64,000 bases of DNA from Euglena gracilis (GCA_039621445.1 CP154955.1:32409417-32473416); one strand, 5' to 3'; numbered from the stretch's first letter, positions 32,685 to 44,454 are shown. The notes: generated from the sequence alone by a model not told the origin. Numbers and translations: made by a program.

Positions 32685-32891
32685 GTGAGTGCGTTGTTGA
32701 AAGAAATCATTTTGCCCCGGACTCATTGCGATTCATGTGCAAACAGCGGTGCAAGACCCAGACAGCGGAACTTGTTGCTTGTTGTGGTGTCATTGGCAGC
32801 TGCCCAACACGTCTTGCCTCCCCCTGGCTGCCTGGAGCAATTTGCATTTGGCCACGTGCAATATCTTCCCTGCCAGCCATTTCTCCCCAGG

Positions 32892-32948
32892 CTTTTGCTG
32901 ACCTTCAGAAGTCTCTGGACATTGTGCTTTTGCCACTGACGACGGAGG
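32892..32948 (+). CDS. Locus B candidate 5' exon e
   Basis: Acceptor tctccccag, donor gtgtgg, symmetric phase 0, 19 codons: AFADLQKSLDIVLLPLTTE. Reads like an EF-hand-unit helix. Confidence 0.45.
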
Positions 32949-33706
32949 TGTGGCTGGTTTTATCCCTCTGTTGCCTCAACCCAATCCGTTTGCCATTCAT
33001 TTCGGAGCTTATTTACGGTGTCTGCCAGACAACGTTTAGCTGGATCAGCCCGTTCTCAACCCACTTGACCCATTTGCCGGCCCAAAAGCGGAAAAAATCC
33101 GTCCCATTGTCGCCCGCTAGTGCTTTGGGTGGCTGGGAAAAAGAATGAAACGCGTCGACGGGGGTTGACGGGGGTCGACGGAGGTTGGGAAACAGGCGGC
33201 TCACTGGCTGGACTCCCCAGAGGATGGGGTGCCCTCCAGTTTGAGCAACGCCCTGGCCGGGAATTTTCGGCCAAAAATCGATTTCCCTGCATCACGGGCA
33301 ACTTTTTGAGCATTTTTTTGTCGGTTTGATTATTGCCACCCCATTGGGAACTGGGCCCAAGTTGGGCCCAGTTCCCCCCTGGGACCTACTCACTGGGGGG
33401 GGGGCAGCCAGCTCAAATTTTCCAGCCTCTGCTCTGGGGGGGGGGGGTCGGGTCGCCAGCGACGCTCGTTTTACATGGAGTTATTGTTTTTCTTTGTGCA
33501 CCGTTTGAAAAGGGTTTCAGAGTTGAGTTGCTCAAAAGTTTCTGCAATTCAAGGGTTTTGGGCCAAAACGGTTGCAGGTCCAACGCCCAATTTCTTCCGT
33601 ACAACGAAGGGGGCAGCCTCTCGGGTCTGAAACCCCAAGGCTCGGCCACCCCCGGGTTTCACATGGCCCAGGGACGCTGCGTTCGGCGAGGGTTTTGCTG
33701 TTGCAG

Positions 33707-33868
33707 AGGTCGTCACAGCCCCTGATTGAAACCTTGGCCGGCAAAGGGAACATTGGAGAATCCCTGCTGTCTCGGCTCTGCAACCCGGCTGCCGAGTCCC
33801 AGACGGCATCGGCCGCAGAAGGGGTGTTTTCAGTGGCCGTGGTCGCACGCATGTTGCACCGTTTGGGG
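33707..33868 (+). CDS. Locus B candidate 5' exon f
   Basis: Acceptor ctgttgcag, donor gtgttt, symmetric phase 0, 54 codons, beginning RSSQPLIETLAGKGNIGESL and ending in a helix with SVAVVARMLHRLG. The pattern E-G-V-F-S-V-x-x-[VL] resembles a degenerate EF-hand second half. Phase fits exons e and 1. Confidence 0.55.
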
Positions 33869-34636
33869 GTGTTTGCTGACAATGTCTCACGTCGCACTGC
33901 CAGTGCCAGACGTGGTCTTGCAGAGAAGGGGCGTGAGGACAGCTGCAGAGACCACTTGGACATACATGCAGTAGTGGATGCGCAGGCTGATGCCGTCGCT
34001 CCGGTTGGCGAGAGGAGGGTGTGTGCCGTGCCACAGCACAGACTCCAGCATCTGCTGACGGTCGCATGTGTGCAGTTGGGATGACTTCCGAGGACACCCC
34101 CAGCCCACAGTTTGAATCAGGGTCGGCCGAGTGCCCTTCCGACCAAGTCACACGTGCATTTGTGCTGTTTGAAGAAACCACATGTGCACATGCTAGGGGC
34201 AATTACCACAGAAAGGGTGTGCAACCTCTCTGATGTGGAGGCCAAGGCGATGGTTGCGGTGTTCCGTGTGACGGTTGTCAAATGGCAACTCTGGGCCCCC
34301 ACACTGGACATTAACGCAAGACGTCAGGCATGAAGCGCGCGCAGATGCACACGTGGACAGGAGAGTGGGCCCCATTTCGCTGGTTAGGTGGCAATGTAAA
34401 GACACGGCTGCATGAAAGGGCATGCTGCCCCAGGAGACAGAGGTGGACAGGGTAGTGCCCCTGGTGGCATGGCCACGGGAGCACACCAGTTACAATACAA
34501 TTGCAGTCGACCTCTGGAAGCCCAGGTCTCGCATCTGGTGGCGATCTCAGGCGGCCAAGCTCGAATATAAGCTTTTTGGTCGATTCGCGCATTTCGGCAC
34601 ACCAACCAAAATTTGATTTTGGCGCCGGCATTACAG

Positions 34637-35080
34637 GAGGTGAGACCAGGGTTTGATATAAGGAGGGCGTACATGGTTTAGGTGGGGGGGTGTCCCCCAC
34701 CCCCCCCCCCCCCCCCTCCTGGCCCGCAGGGGGTCCGGACCCCCCCCCCCCCCCCCACCTGCCAGGGGGGTCCGGACCGACCCTGGGGGGGTTCCCGAGA
34801 CCCCCCCCAAAAGGCTCAATTTTTTCCTCCGGCGCTTTGCGCCGAATTTTTTTTGCATTTTTGGCACATTTTTGCCCAAAAAATTCCCAAAATGGCACTT
34901 TTGGTCGTTTTGGGGGGTCAAAAATTTTCGGCCCGGCGCTTCGCGCCGGGCCGAAAATCGTTCACCCAGACCGCGCCACTGTTTAGGTGGGGGGGGTGTC
35001 CCCCCCACCCCCCCCCCCTCCTGGCTCGCAGGAGGGGTCCGGACCCCCCCCACCTGTCCTTATATCGAACCCTGGGTGAG
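34637..35080. mobile_element. MITE family M2 with ~20-bp inverted termini
   Basis: Left end 'accagggtttgatataagga' and right end 'tccttatatcgaaccctggg' are inverted repeats with one mismatch in the core. Inside are two copies of a 'tttaggtgggggg...ctcctggc(c/t)cgcag' block and gcgcc hairpins. No coding capacity. Confidence 0.55.
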
Positions 35081-35601
35081 ACGAGAGCGAGAGCGAGCAG
35101 GATTGGACATTTTCTGGCCCTGGCTTTCCCTGGAATCTCATGTTTTTTTTGCGGTCAGCATGGTCTGAAAACCCCAGACTCCCCCCCAAAGTGAAAAACA
35201 CCGAACCCCCGGCACCGCCACCCCCCATTTTGTGCGCAGCGGCTCTGCTCACCGGTTGTCAGCAGATGCCGGTGTCTCCCTCCAGGGTTTTTTTTTGACG
35301 AAATTTGTTGTTTTTTGCCAGCCTCGGATTTGTGTTTTCGGGCGTTTGCCGCAGCCTGGAAAACAAGGATGGGAGGTTCAGGGTGGGTCCAATCGCGTCG
35401 CCGGGCAGGGGCGCAAGGAAGGAGGCGTGTTCAGGGCGTTTGTGAAAGCCCGAGGCAGGATGAAGGGACAGTGCTCCGAAGGGGGAAGGGTTGGGAGTCC
35501 CCGCCGAACTTGCCGCAGGGATGTGTCCGGCCAAATTGTGTTGAGTTGCGACCCTGCACCGCAGGGCTGGGGTTTCAAACACAATCGCTGACGTCTGCCA
35601 G

Positions 35602-35637
35602 ATTTTTTTGGAGGGGCTCCTTCTTCGCAAGCCCTCC
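35602..35637 (+). CDS. Locus B weak candidate exon g
   Basis: IFLEGLLLRKPS between gtctgccag and gtgcgg, phase 0 both sides, just before exon 1. Too short for confidence. Confidence 0.25.
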
Positions 35638-36211
35638 GTGCGGAAATGCTTGAAAAAATGTTTTCTGCCCCTCCCCTCAGATTAACGTGAATGTTCCAAC
35701 TGCCCTTCGTTTTTTTCGACTTTTTTGAATCATCTTTTTTTTTTGGCCTGGCGACCAGTGATTTGGTCGTACGGCCTTGCCTGTTGCCAGTCCCAAAGAG
35801 GCGCAGTCGCAGTGTACTAATGCTGCTGATTGATTGCCAAAAAAATATAGATTTACCCTGCAGGGTAGGACCAGTGCATAATGTTTTTTTTCCCCCAGAG
35901 ACCCCAGTGAATGTTGGCCACGTACAAGGGCAGTGCCAAACTTACTACTCATTAGATTCATTCAATGGTTTTTAAAATGGTTTTGTTTGGGCATGCAGCA
36001 CGGGGAGGGAGAGGGGTCTCTGGGCTGCCAGGGGTCCGGTGTTCATGGCCACCTCCAAACGGGTTGTCTTTTTTTTGTTTTTCCCGCCGCTCTTGGATGT
36101 TTATGGCATACAGTCCGTTGCGTTTTTTTCCGTCGGTTGGAAGTAAACCGCCAATGGAGCTGCACACAGCAAATTTCAGCTCCAGATGTGCAATGCATTC
36201 TGTTTCTGCAG

Positions 36212-36287
36212 GGGGTAACCTTTGAGCGGGTGGCACAGCATTTCTATCCCCGCGTCAGCTGGGATGGGATCAGACCTCTCCTTGAGT
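36212..36287 (+). CDS. Locus B exon 1 (EF-hand second half)
   Basis: Acceptor tttctgcag, donor gtagtg; phase 0 in, phase 1 out; GVTFERVAQHFYPRVSWDG plus a short end. Keeps the VTF motif that A has changed to VPF. Confidence 0.7.
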
Positions 36288-36879
36288 GTAGTGTGTAGAC
36301 AAAAATTTGGAGTTTCAGTGTGTATGGGCACTGCAACACAGAATCGTCTTTTGAGTTTTATGATCATTTTTGGCTGCCCAGGGCCATTTTTTGGCCCTTT
36401 TGGCCATTTTGGTCTGTTCTATTTATTTTATCTATTCCCAAATGTGCTTTTTTGATTATTTTTAAGCGAAAACTGTAGCTTTTGAAAAGCAAAAATTGTA
36501 CAGATGCGGTGGCCACTGGTGAGGTGCAATGCTGCGAACGTGATTACCGAAGAAGGTGGGCCAACAATCACAGTGTGTTGAAACTACCCGTTGCGGAAGT
36601 TTGCATGCAAGGGCAGAGCAAATTGTACAGAGTACTCTTGTCTATGGTTTCGAGATATCTTTGCCAACAAATCTGAAGCTGGGGGCAAAGTCCACACAAT
36701 TTATGGCAAATGGAGTCAACAGGTCATTTATTGCAATGGGGTCATCTGTTTTTGATATTATTTTGAGCATTTGACAAAACAAGCAATTTTCCGGTGTGTA
36801 TTGGCAAAAGAATATTTGTATATTGGTGTGTATCGGTGGGATGAATATTTGTGTTTTGATGTTTATCTTTGATATACAG

Positions 36880-36980
36880 TCAGGAAAGGTCTGGATGGGA
36901 TCTGCCAGCAGTTTATGCAATGGCCCGCCCGCCACCAAACCACACTTTTGCTGAAGGATTTGGCAGTATTAATACAAGTT
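36880..36980 (+). CDS. Locus B exon 2
   Basis: Acceptor atatacag, donor gtaagt; phase 1 in, phase 0 out. Starts RKGLDGICQQFMQWPARHQ and ends TLLLKDLAVLIQV, a plausible helix. Same length as in A. Confidence 0.65.
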
Positions 36981-37443
36981 GTAAGTCCAAAATGTAAATG
37001 TGCAATTTGTGTTAAGCCTCCCTTTTTTCTATCTGCGGGTTTTTCCTGGGAATGATTTCCCCAAACTAAAAAAAAAATTCTGTGTACCGTTTTTATTTAC
37101 ACTGCTTTCCCATGACATGTGTTTTCTTTTCTGCATTGTGGTCTGAGAAATTTCGTTCTTAACCTCCTTGAACTTTCCTGCTTGGAAAAATGATAAAAAA
37201 AATTCCACAACTGGCTTCGCTGTCTCCATATTTACAAACCTAAATTAAAACATAGGCAAAGAAGTGAATAATAAGTTGTTAAAAATTAAATAAATAGAAG
37301 AAATAAAATAAATGTAAAGAGTGATAAAACAATAAAATATTTAATGTAAAAACGTAACGAATTTTGCAAGTATAGAATATTTGATCAAAACAAACAATTA
37401 AATTGTTAACTATGAAAATAAGAAAATAAATAATAATAAAATT

Positions 37444-37704
<261 letters not shown>

Positions 37705-37963
37705 AAAATATTTGAATTGACAAATATCAAAACCTGTATTTAAAAACAATTAAGAAATAATAAAGCAATAAATAAGTACAAAATATAACTAAATATTTTG
37801 ATTCCAGATTTTTATTCCAGATTTTTTTGTGGTTGCATTTTTTTGTTTAATTTTTTCCGAAAATTGTCAAAAACGCTCCACATGTCTGACGATGTTTTGA
37901 TTTCCCATAAAAAAATGCTAAATTCAAATTCACTTGAAAAATGAGGAAATGTAAAAATCCGCG

Positions 37964-38163
37964 ATTCCAGCCAGCTGAGGCGTCAAAGTGGGCAGTCCGA
38001 TTTGCCTGGAGCCCAATCATAACAACAGGTTTTAAACGCTTTCGACTCCCCTGAATCCAGTAACAGAATTTTTGTGTGTCCACTAAACATGAGAAACAAA
38101 AATCAGTCAAAATAACTGTGATTGCAAAACTGAGGTTTCATAACTCAGGCAATTTTGGAGGTT
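37964..38163 (-). other. Micro-inversion relative to locus A
   Basis: The reverse complement aligns with A about 9400-9615 (shared words 'ggattcag', 'gactgcccact', 'tcataactcag'), while both flanks align directly. The right breakpoint lies inside exon 3, replacing its acceptor and first codons. Confidence 0.85.
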
Positions 38164-38265
38164 TTGGAACCTGCCCCTGAATTCAACCAAAGGCATGCCT
38201 GCAATCCAGGAGCTGTACAGCCAATTCTGCAGCCTGGCGGAGATGGGGGCCAATGGAATGCTGAG
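38164..38265 (+). pseudogene. Locus B exon 3, 5' end removed by inversion
   Basis: Codons WNLPLNSTKGMPAIQELYSQ then FCSLAEMGANGML are kept, with donor gtgtgc. The acceptor and the LAEAEVSTS start seen in A are gone; a weak ttttggag could serve as replacement. Confidence 0.6.
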
Positions 38266-38396
38266 GTGTGCCCTTTGGATGCATGTACCCCCCCCCCTTT
38301 GCCCAACGACCACCCCTAAATACCGGGGGTTGCAAGTTAAGTAAAGTCGGGGGTTGCGTCTGGGGGTGCGTACACCACCCCTCTGGGCGGGGGTTG

Positions 38397-38425
38397 TTAT
38401 TGTTGTTGTTGTTGTTGTTGTTGGG
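38397..38425. repeat. (GTT)n microsatellite
   Basis: About nine GTT/TTG units in the intron after exon 3; not in A. Confidence 0.9.
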
Positions 38426-39494
38426 AGGTTTTTTTGGCACCTGGTCATACGACCACGCCCTGGTCCGTGGTTGCAGGTCTGGGGGTGCATATGACCTCCC
38501 CCTGTCGCGGTTTGCAGGAACCAGGTCGGTGGGCATGGGGAGAAGGGTAGCTATCATCGGCAATATTTGGCAGACACAAGGGCATCTGTCTCCCAAACAG
38601 AAGACATGGATATCCATGATGGCTGCATTCCAGACCAGACCATTGCTTGACACCTGTCCACCCCCACCCCCGGGGGGGTGACTGAATGGTTTTTTCAGAG
38701 TGACTGACTGGTTTGTTGGCCGTGACCCCTCCCCCCGGGGGTGGGGTAGGCCAGAAATCACCAAAAAGTGGCTGAGTGGCCAACCGGCGCCGAAAGCGCC
38801 GGAGAAAATTTTGGCCAAAAATGGTCTTGAAAGGCCAAAAGTGATTGTTTTTCCTGAGTGGCCGACCCCCCCCCGGGGGGGGGGTAAAGTGACTGACTGG
38901 CTTGGCCGAAAAAAGTGACTGGCTGGTTTTTTCGGAGTGGAAAGTGACTAAGAAGGGCGGCTGTACGTTCCTGTTTTTTTTTCCTGTTTAAGAAGGTTCA
39001 AGAATCGGCCCCAAATGGGCAAAAATGTACTGATATTTTTTGGCTGTCCATTTTTTTTGGGGAAAAAGTTTTTTTTTTGTATACCTGGCAGCTTTGAGGG
39101 CGTTTTTTTTTTGCAGTTTTGAATTTTTCGGTGCCTGGTTCGATCCTGGGACTGGCCCAGTTCCAGTTCGGGGACCGACCCCTATGGGGGTAGTAGCCAG
39201 CAATATTTTTCCAGCCAGCCCAAATTTCCCAAAGTTGCCCAAAAAACAAGTGAGTCTGTGGGAAAAGACTGAACAGATCGTAGTGAATCATTGTCCAATG
39301 TTGTCCAATGAATGGACCATTCCCGCAGATGTTCAATGTGAACCAAAAAAACCAAAAACCCAAACCCAAACCCAAATACTCGAGGCGCGGAAGTGATGAA
39401 GGGCTGATTTTGTTAGCATGCACAGGTTGCAATGGAATCAGAGGTGAATTTAAACTCTGGGATGTGTGGATCGCATGCCTGTTCATTTTACCAG

Positions 39495-39571
39495 GTAGCC
39501 AAGTTTCTGAAATTGACAGATTCTCAGAGAAGGCATTGGCAATGCTTCTATTCAGACAGCACAACATTGGC
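39495..39571 (+). pseudogene. Locus B exon 4, frame uncertain
   Basis: SEKALAMLLFRQHNIGVS is conserved with A, but the stretch between the AG and this helix is 2 nt shorter, so joining exon 3 in phase gives a stop at once. No good donor follows. Either spliced differently or non-functional. Confidence 0.45.
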
Positions 39572-39870
39572 GTTTCAAATTATTTCTTTGTATTCACCCT
39601 CCCCTGTGAAGTCATTTGGGTATGTTAAGGTGCATTCAGGCATTGCAAAGTGATTTGGGAGGGGAGGTTTACAGGAGGTCACCGAACAGGTAACATTTGT
39701 ATGCGCAGCACAATTTGGGGTTTTCCTTTCCAGCATTTAGCCTTTCAGAATTATTTTGATTGAATATGTCTAGTGCTTCAGAGTGATAGGTTACATAGTG
39801 GGTGCAGTTTCCATTTGGCTATTTAATTTTTAATTTGATCTCCCTTACCCTCTGATGCCTTGTTCTGCAG

Positions 39871-40083
39871 ATTGTCTGCGCCCCCTGTTGATGGCCGAAT
39901 GCTGGGCCGCTATTTCTTGTCCTCCGACAGCTTCTGGGCAACGATCCGGGCAGACACGCGGGACAATGCTTTTCCTGAATACACGTGTGCCTGGAGAATG
40001 CGGGCACACAATTGAAGAACCCTCCGTCAAAACACCCTGGCAGGGGACCCTACCCCCCGGGGGCAGGGATAGACGGTTTTGAG
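39871..40083 (+). pseudogene. Locus B exon 5, frameshifted
   Basis: Opens as in A (LSAPPVDGRMLGRYFLSSDS), has an in-frame 6-bp deletion, then a 2-bp deletion after ENTCAWRM-like codons leading to TGA, and a further 1-bp deletion downstream. Net length differs from A by 19 bp, which is not a multiple of three. The donor is gtgggt where A has gtaagg. Confidence 0.7.
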
Positions 40084-40111
40084 GTGGGTTTTAGGCGGGG
40101 GTTGTCCAGAC

Positions 40112-40598
40112 CCAGGGGTTTTCTTGAGCCGGAGGGCACCCCACCCCCGGGGGGGGGGGTCCAGCCAGCCAGCAGCTCCAATCCAGCCAGCAGCCCAAAT
40201 TTGGGCTGGGAGCCCCCCCCCCCCCCGGGGGTCGAGTGAAATAAAGTTTGGTCCAGCCCGGCCGGAGGCCGGGCCAGCTGGCCGAAGGCCGGGCCAGCCG
40301 GCCGCAGGCTGGCCAGCCAACTGGGCTGCCCAGCTCACCTATCCATGCATTTCCCCCCGCATTACAGCTTCCTCCATCACAGCCCCCCAGCCTTGATCCA
40401 GATCCATCCATCAAAATGTCGAAAACGGCAAAAATGTGTTGGTTTTCATCGACCCAGCCCAGCCCGGCCCACTCCAGCCCGGACCCCCCCTTTCCCCCCG
40501 GGGAGGGGTCCAGCCAGCAGCTCATTTCCAGCCAGCAGCCTTTTTGCCAGCCGGAGGCTGGACCCCCCCCCCCCCCGGGGTCCTTAAGAAAACCCCTG
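40112..40598. mobile_element. hAT-type MITE, copy 3 (in locus B)
   Basis: Starts CAGGGGTTTTCTTGAG and ends CTTAAGAAAACCCCTG; the interior aligns with copies 1 and 2. No clear 8-bp duplication remains. It sits right after exon 5 of B, a different site from copy 1 in A. Confidence 0.7.
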
Positions 40599-40614
40599 GT
40601 AAGGTGGTATGCTG

Positions 40615-41440
40615 TTCTGCCGATTTTTGGGCAAATTTTGCGCCCAAAGCAGGAAAATAGAAAATGCATCAAAAATGACACAAATCAAGGAAATTGTCTG
40701 GAGGCTTAATTTCGGAACCCGGATGCAACTCCTAATTCTGATATTACTCTTATAATCATCTCCAATCTCAACCAAATCGCAGTGAATTGTCGCATCTGAT
40801 ACCCACCCGAGTAGTTTTGCGTCTAGCCAGAGTTGTGCTCATTTTACCAAAAAAAGCAGCGCCTTTCTGCAGCAAAAAAGTATGTATTTAGCTTTAGCAA
40901 AGGGCTTATATTTAAGCAAAACAGGTCAATAGCACAACTCAAGCCCCTGCATATCTAATGGTATTTAGCTTCCCCAGCAACTCCACGGCTGGCTAAAATT
41001 ACACCCTGAATCCACAGGATTGTTGTTGATTTTTTTGCACATTTTCTGGCCGTTTGAGGCCTGTTTTGGGCCCAAAAAAACCACGTTTTTTGAAAATTTT
41101 TCGAGAATCAAAAAGTCAAATAAAATAAACGAACACGGTTTGAAGCCTTTAGGAGAACCTGTCTCTCCGTATTTCGTTTTCTTGCAAAGCGACGCTTGGC
41201 CCGAGTTGTGCTGTTATGCCGAGTTTTGGGCCTGTTTTGGTCCAAAAGAGGTCAAAAATCACAAATAACAAATGCATCAATCAAGGACAAATGCACAAAT
41301 CAAGGAAATTGACTGGAAGCGTATTTTAGAACCCGGGATGCAACTCTTAATCCTGAAACTACTCTCATAATTAACCACACTCTCAACTGTGAAAATGGCG
41401 CATTTGATACCCACCTGAGCAAACCACACAATTGCTTAAG
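40615..41440. repeat. Intronic tandem duplication, B counterpart
   Basis: Two units corresponding to 11.5-12.25 kb of A, each ending 'gatacccacc(c/t)gag'. Confirms the unit was already doubled before the locus duplicated. Confidence 0.65.
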
Positions 41441-42199
41441 GTGTGTCCAACACCTCCAACTGACTGGTTTTTTTCAGAGTGACTGGCTGGTTTTTTGGCT
41501 CCAGACCCCCCCCCCCCGGTTGAAGGTGGCCAGGATCGGCTGAAAGTGACCACCCAGCACCAAAGGCGTCGGAAATTTTAGGGGGGTTTGGGGGCGGCGG
41601 GGGCAGCGGGGGCGGCGGGGGCAGCCAGGGCAGAAGGGGAATCGGCCAAACAGCCAGGGTGGTGGGTGGGGGGGTCGACGACCCCCCCATCGCCTCTTCC
41701 CATATTTCCGGGAGCACTAATTTTTGGACCCAAAATTTTTTCCCGGCGCTTTCGGTGCCGGGTGTATTTTGAACCCATTTTGGGACCCTCATAGGGGGTC
41801 CCCACCAAAACGCCCCAAAACCCCATTTTTACATTTTTTGCAAGTTTTCAACTTTTTAAAAATTTCATTTTGAGAGGTTTTTGAAGCAAAAAAATGCTAT
41901 TGAAAATCCAAAAAAATCACACGAGAAAAAAATATCAGTAATATCTGATTGTGCCAAAATTTGTGCAGTTTTTTTTTTGATTTTCGTTTTTTTCACCCCT
42001 CCTAATAACTTCCAATTCTTAATCCTAAGTTTTTTGAGATTTTTTTTTGCAAAAAAAAGTGTGCGTCTCCATCAAAAAATCATGTATTTTGAGTCTATTT
42101 TTCAAAAAAAATTCAAAAAGTTTTCCCAGCCAAAATCGCCGTTTCCCCAAAATTGGTGAAAATGTTGTGGTGGGTAGGGGGGGTCGACCCCCCACAAGG

Positions 42200-43115
42200 C
42201 CTTCTCGTTCTGCCCTGGAGCGGCAGGGGCGGCGGGGGCGGGCGGGAGGGTTTGGTCGGGCTTGGCGAGGGTCACTCACCGCGGGGCGCTGTGTGAGCCC
42301 ATTGAGTAGCACTCCAGGATATGCTCAACGTCCTTGGCCCACAGCCGGTACCATGAGTACCGTGGTGGTCTGCTGATCTTGCGGGTGTGAATTACCAGCG
42401 ACTTTTGGCACCATGGTCACGTAGGTATGGAGCTAGCATGGTGGCCAGCGACCGTCTGCCTGCACCATGTTGAACAGCCGCGTGACAGCCTCAGGCCAAG
42501 GAGGGGCAGCGACCGCCACACACCGATGGGGATCCCTGCCATGCCAGGGGAAGCTTCTTCGTGCATCGCCCGTAGAGCTACCTGCACGCACACCACAACT
42601 CCAGGGTTACGGAGGACCATTTGGCGGTGGGGATGTGGCTGCCGAAGGGGGACACAACGAAGGATTGCCATCACACCCCTTCATCCACAGCAGCATGCTG
42701 ACGCAGCTCGCCATCCACCCAGAACTTTCACACAGCACTGTCCACCGCAGCCGGAGTCAGGCATTGTTGCCCCGCCTCATCAAGGACAGGGCGAGAGCCC
42801 AGCCAAGGGACCCCAGCCAGCAGCCCAGCCCCGCGGTGTGCTTGATTGTCCACCAGCTTCGTCAGGGGCACGGCCAGGGCGGCGAAGTCGTCAAAGGGCT
42901 GCACAGGCTGCCCACATGCTGGAGGTTGGCCACCAGACTCCGTAGATGACAGATGGAGTTTGAGTTGTAGGCCAGCCGCCGAGCCTTGGGACAGGCTTCC
43001 ACGGGCTGCCCCCTCCCCCTCCTCTCCAGCGTGACACCATCCACCATCCATCACAGCAACAGTGCCCACCAGGTTTCCTGTTCAGCTTGGCGCTGGCGCG
43101 TACAGGGCGGTCCAT
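42200..43115 (-). mobile_element. Non-LTR retrotransposon (LINE) remnant, antisense
   Basis: Read on the minus strand, pieces in shifting frames give WPEAVTRLFNMVQADGRWP, then VTMVPKVAGNS, then WYRLWAKDVEHILE. This order (WP..., a V/I-PK block, then a YRLWA block) matches the early fingers part of non-LTR reverse transcriptases. Upstream GC-rich frames (AALAVPLTKLVDN) may be the same element. Several stops and frame breaks: dead. No counterpart in A. Confidence 0.5.
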
Positions 43116-43184
43116 AAGGGACGGGAATTTTTTTTTTAGTTAAGGACCGCCCCCCCGCAGGGCAGTTTTGGACTTGAAAAAAAT

Positions 43185-43206
43185 TTTCCGGCGCCTTCGG
43201 CGCCGG
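43185..43206. repeat. GGCGCC hairpin (example of dispersed class)
   Basis: Perfect GGCGCCTTCGGCGCC-type palindrome inside an 'aattttcc...gggttttt' context. Related hairpins occur near 12525, 25470, 32433, 34830, 34938, 38790, 41740, 57478 and 61222, mostly in intron insertions with C/G runs nearby. Confidence 0.7.
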
Positions 43207-43255
43207 GTTTTTTTTTTTTTACCCATTTTGGGACCCATATGCAGGCACGTATAGC

Positions 43256-43335
43256 TAAAATGGCCAAAAATGCCTAAAATGGCCTAAAATGGCCTTAAAT
43301 GGCCTAAAACGGCCTAAAATGGCCTAAAATGGGGA
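43256..43335. repeat. (ggcctaaaat)n tandem repeat
   Basis: Seven to eight 10-bp units, immediately before the A/T block array. Confidence 0.9.
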
Positions 43336-43379
43336 AATTTTGGGGCTTGACCATAGGTGTTTGCCAAGGCCGACTGCCT

Positions 43380-43672
43380 GCTTTTTTTTGAAACAAAAAG
43401 ATATGTTTTTTTTAAAAAGCCTGCTTTTTTAAAAAAAAACATGTTTTTTTAAAAAACCTGTTTTTTTTAAAAAAAAACAAGCTTTTTTTTAAAAAAAAAA
43501 GCCAGTTTTTTTAAAAAAAACATGTTTTTTAAAAAACCTGTTTTTTTAAAAAAAAACTTGCTTTTTTAAAAAATATGTTTTTTAAAAAAGCAGGTTTTTT
43601 TAAAAAAAACCTGCTTTTTTCGAAAAAACATGTTTTTTAAAAAAACCGGTTTTTTTAAAAAAAAGTGCTCTT
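43380..43672. repeat. Array of T-block/A-block palindromic units
   Basis: About fifteen units of T(6-8)A(6-9) joined by CCTG, CATG, CTTG or related tetramers. Each unit is itself palindromic and neighbouring units pair too, so the array can fold in many ways. Confidence 0.85.
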
Positions 43673-43679
43673 TTTTAAG

Positions 43680-44010
43680 GCAGACTTTGAGAAGCACCAG
43701 CTCTGAGCACTCCAGGTCCAGAAGCGCGACGCGTATCCGGGAGCCACCTGCTCTGGCAGCATCCTCCACGCGGCAGTCCCCCCCGGCGGCAACCAATCTC
43801 CTTGCCACGGCATCTCCCGCCCTGACAGCCCCCCCCCCCCCCTCCAAGCGCTCGTCGTCGTAGAGCGCAGCTGCCTGTGGGAGCAGCAGCCGCACGGCGG
43901 CCTCATCGAGCACCAACACTGGCCGCAGTCCACCACGCAGCAGATGGAGAATACGTTCTGCGCATCATCCATGCCTACCTGCAGCCGCAGACGATCAACC
44001 CACTCAACAT
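43680..44010 (-). mobile_element. GC-rich antisense coding remnant, possibly same LINE
   Basis: Minus-strand open frame with RVEDAARAGGSRIRVALLDL and LDEAAVRLLLPQAAAL. High GC and no counterpart in A. It lies upstream of the reverse-transcriptase remnant in that element's orientation, as an endonuclease region would, but I do not recognise a catalytic motif. Confidence 0.3.
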
Positions 44011-44454
44011 GTGGCCACGGTGGGATCAGCAGGTGGCAGGTGGCACCACCACCACCCCAAGCACGCGGCTTCTTACCGGGCCGAGCCAGGCCGCCAGGCC
44101 GGGCTGGGCCGGGTCGGGCTGCCAGGCCGCCAGCCAGGCCGGGCCTTGCTGGTCCGCCGGGCCGTGCCGCCGGGCCGCCGACCTACTCAAACGTTTGCCG
44201 CAGTATGGTGCTATTACACACGTAAAGAGTTTAGCACTACACAAAGCCTGGTGTGGGGGGGTTATAAGTGGAGGGTGGGGTTTACCATTTCAGTATTTTT
44301 GGCTTGTCATTTTTCACAACCTTTGTGGATGTTGTTGGCTATTTGGGGATATTTGAGGCCATTTGAAACCATTTTGGTCGATTTTGGAACCATTTCATAT
44401 CATTCTTTGGGCTTTTTATGGTCATTTTGGTTTCCATCCGAGATGCCGACACTG

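Noticed and set aside
33549-34202. 217-codon minus-strand frame
   Set aside because: Shadow of GC-rich candidate exon f and flanks; no conserved motif, Cys/His/Pro-rich.
42427-42949. Plus-strand frames of 160-170 codons
   Set aside because: Antisense to the LINE remnant; no motif on the plus strand.
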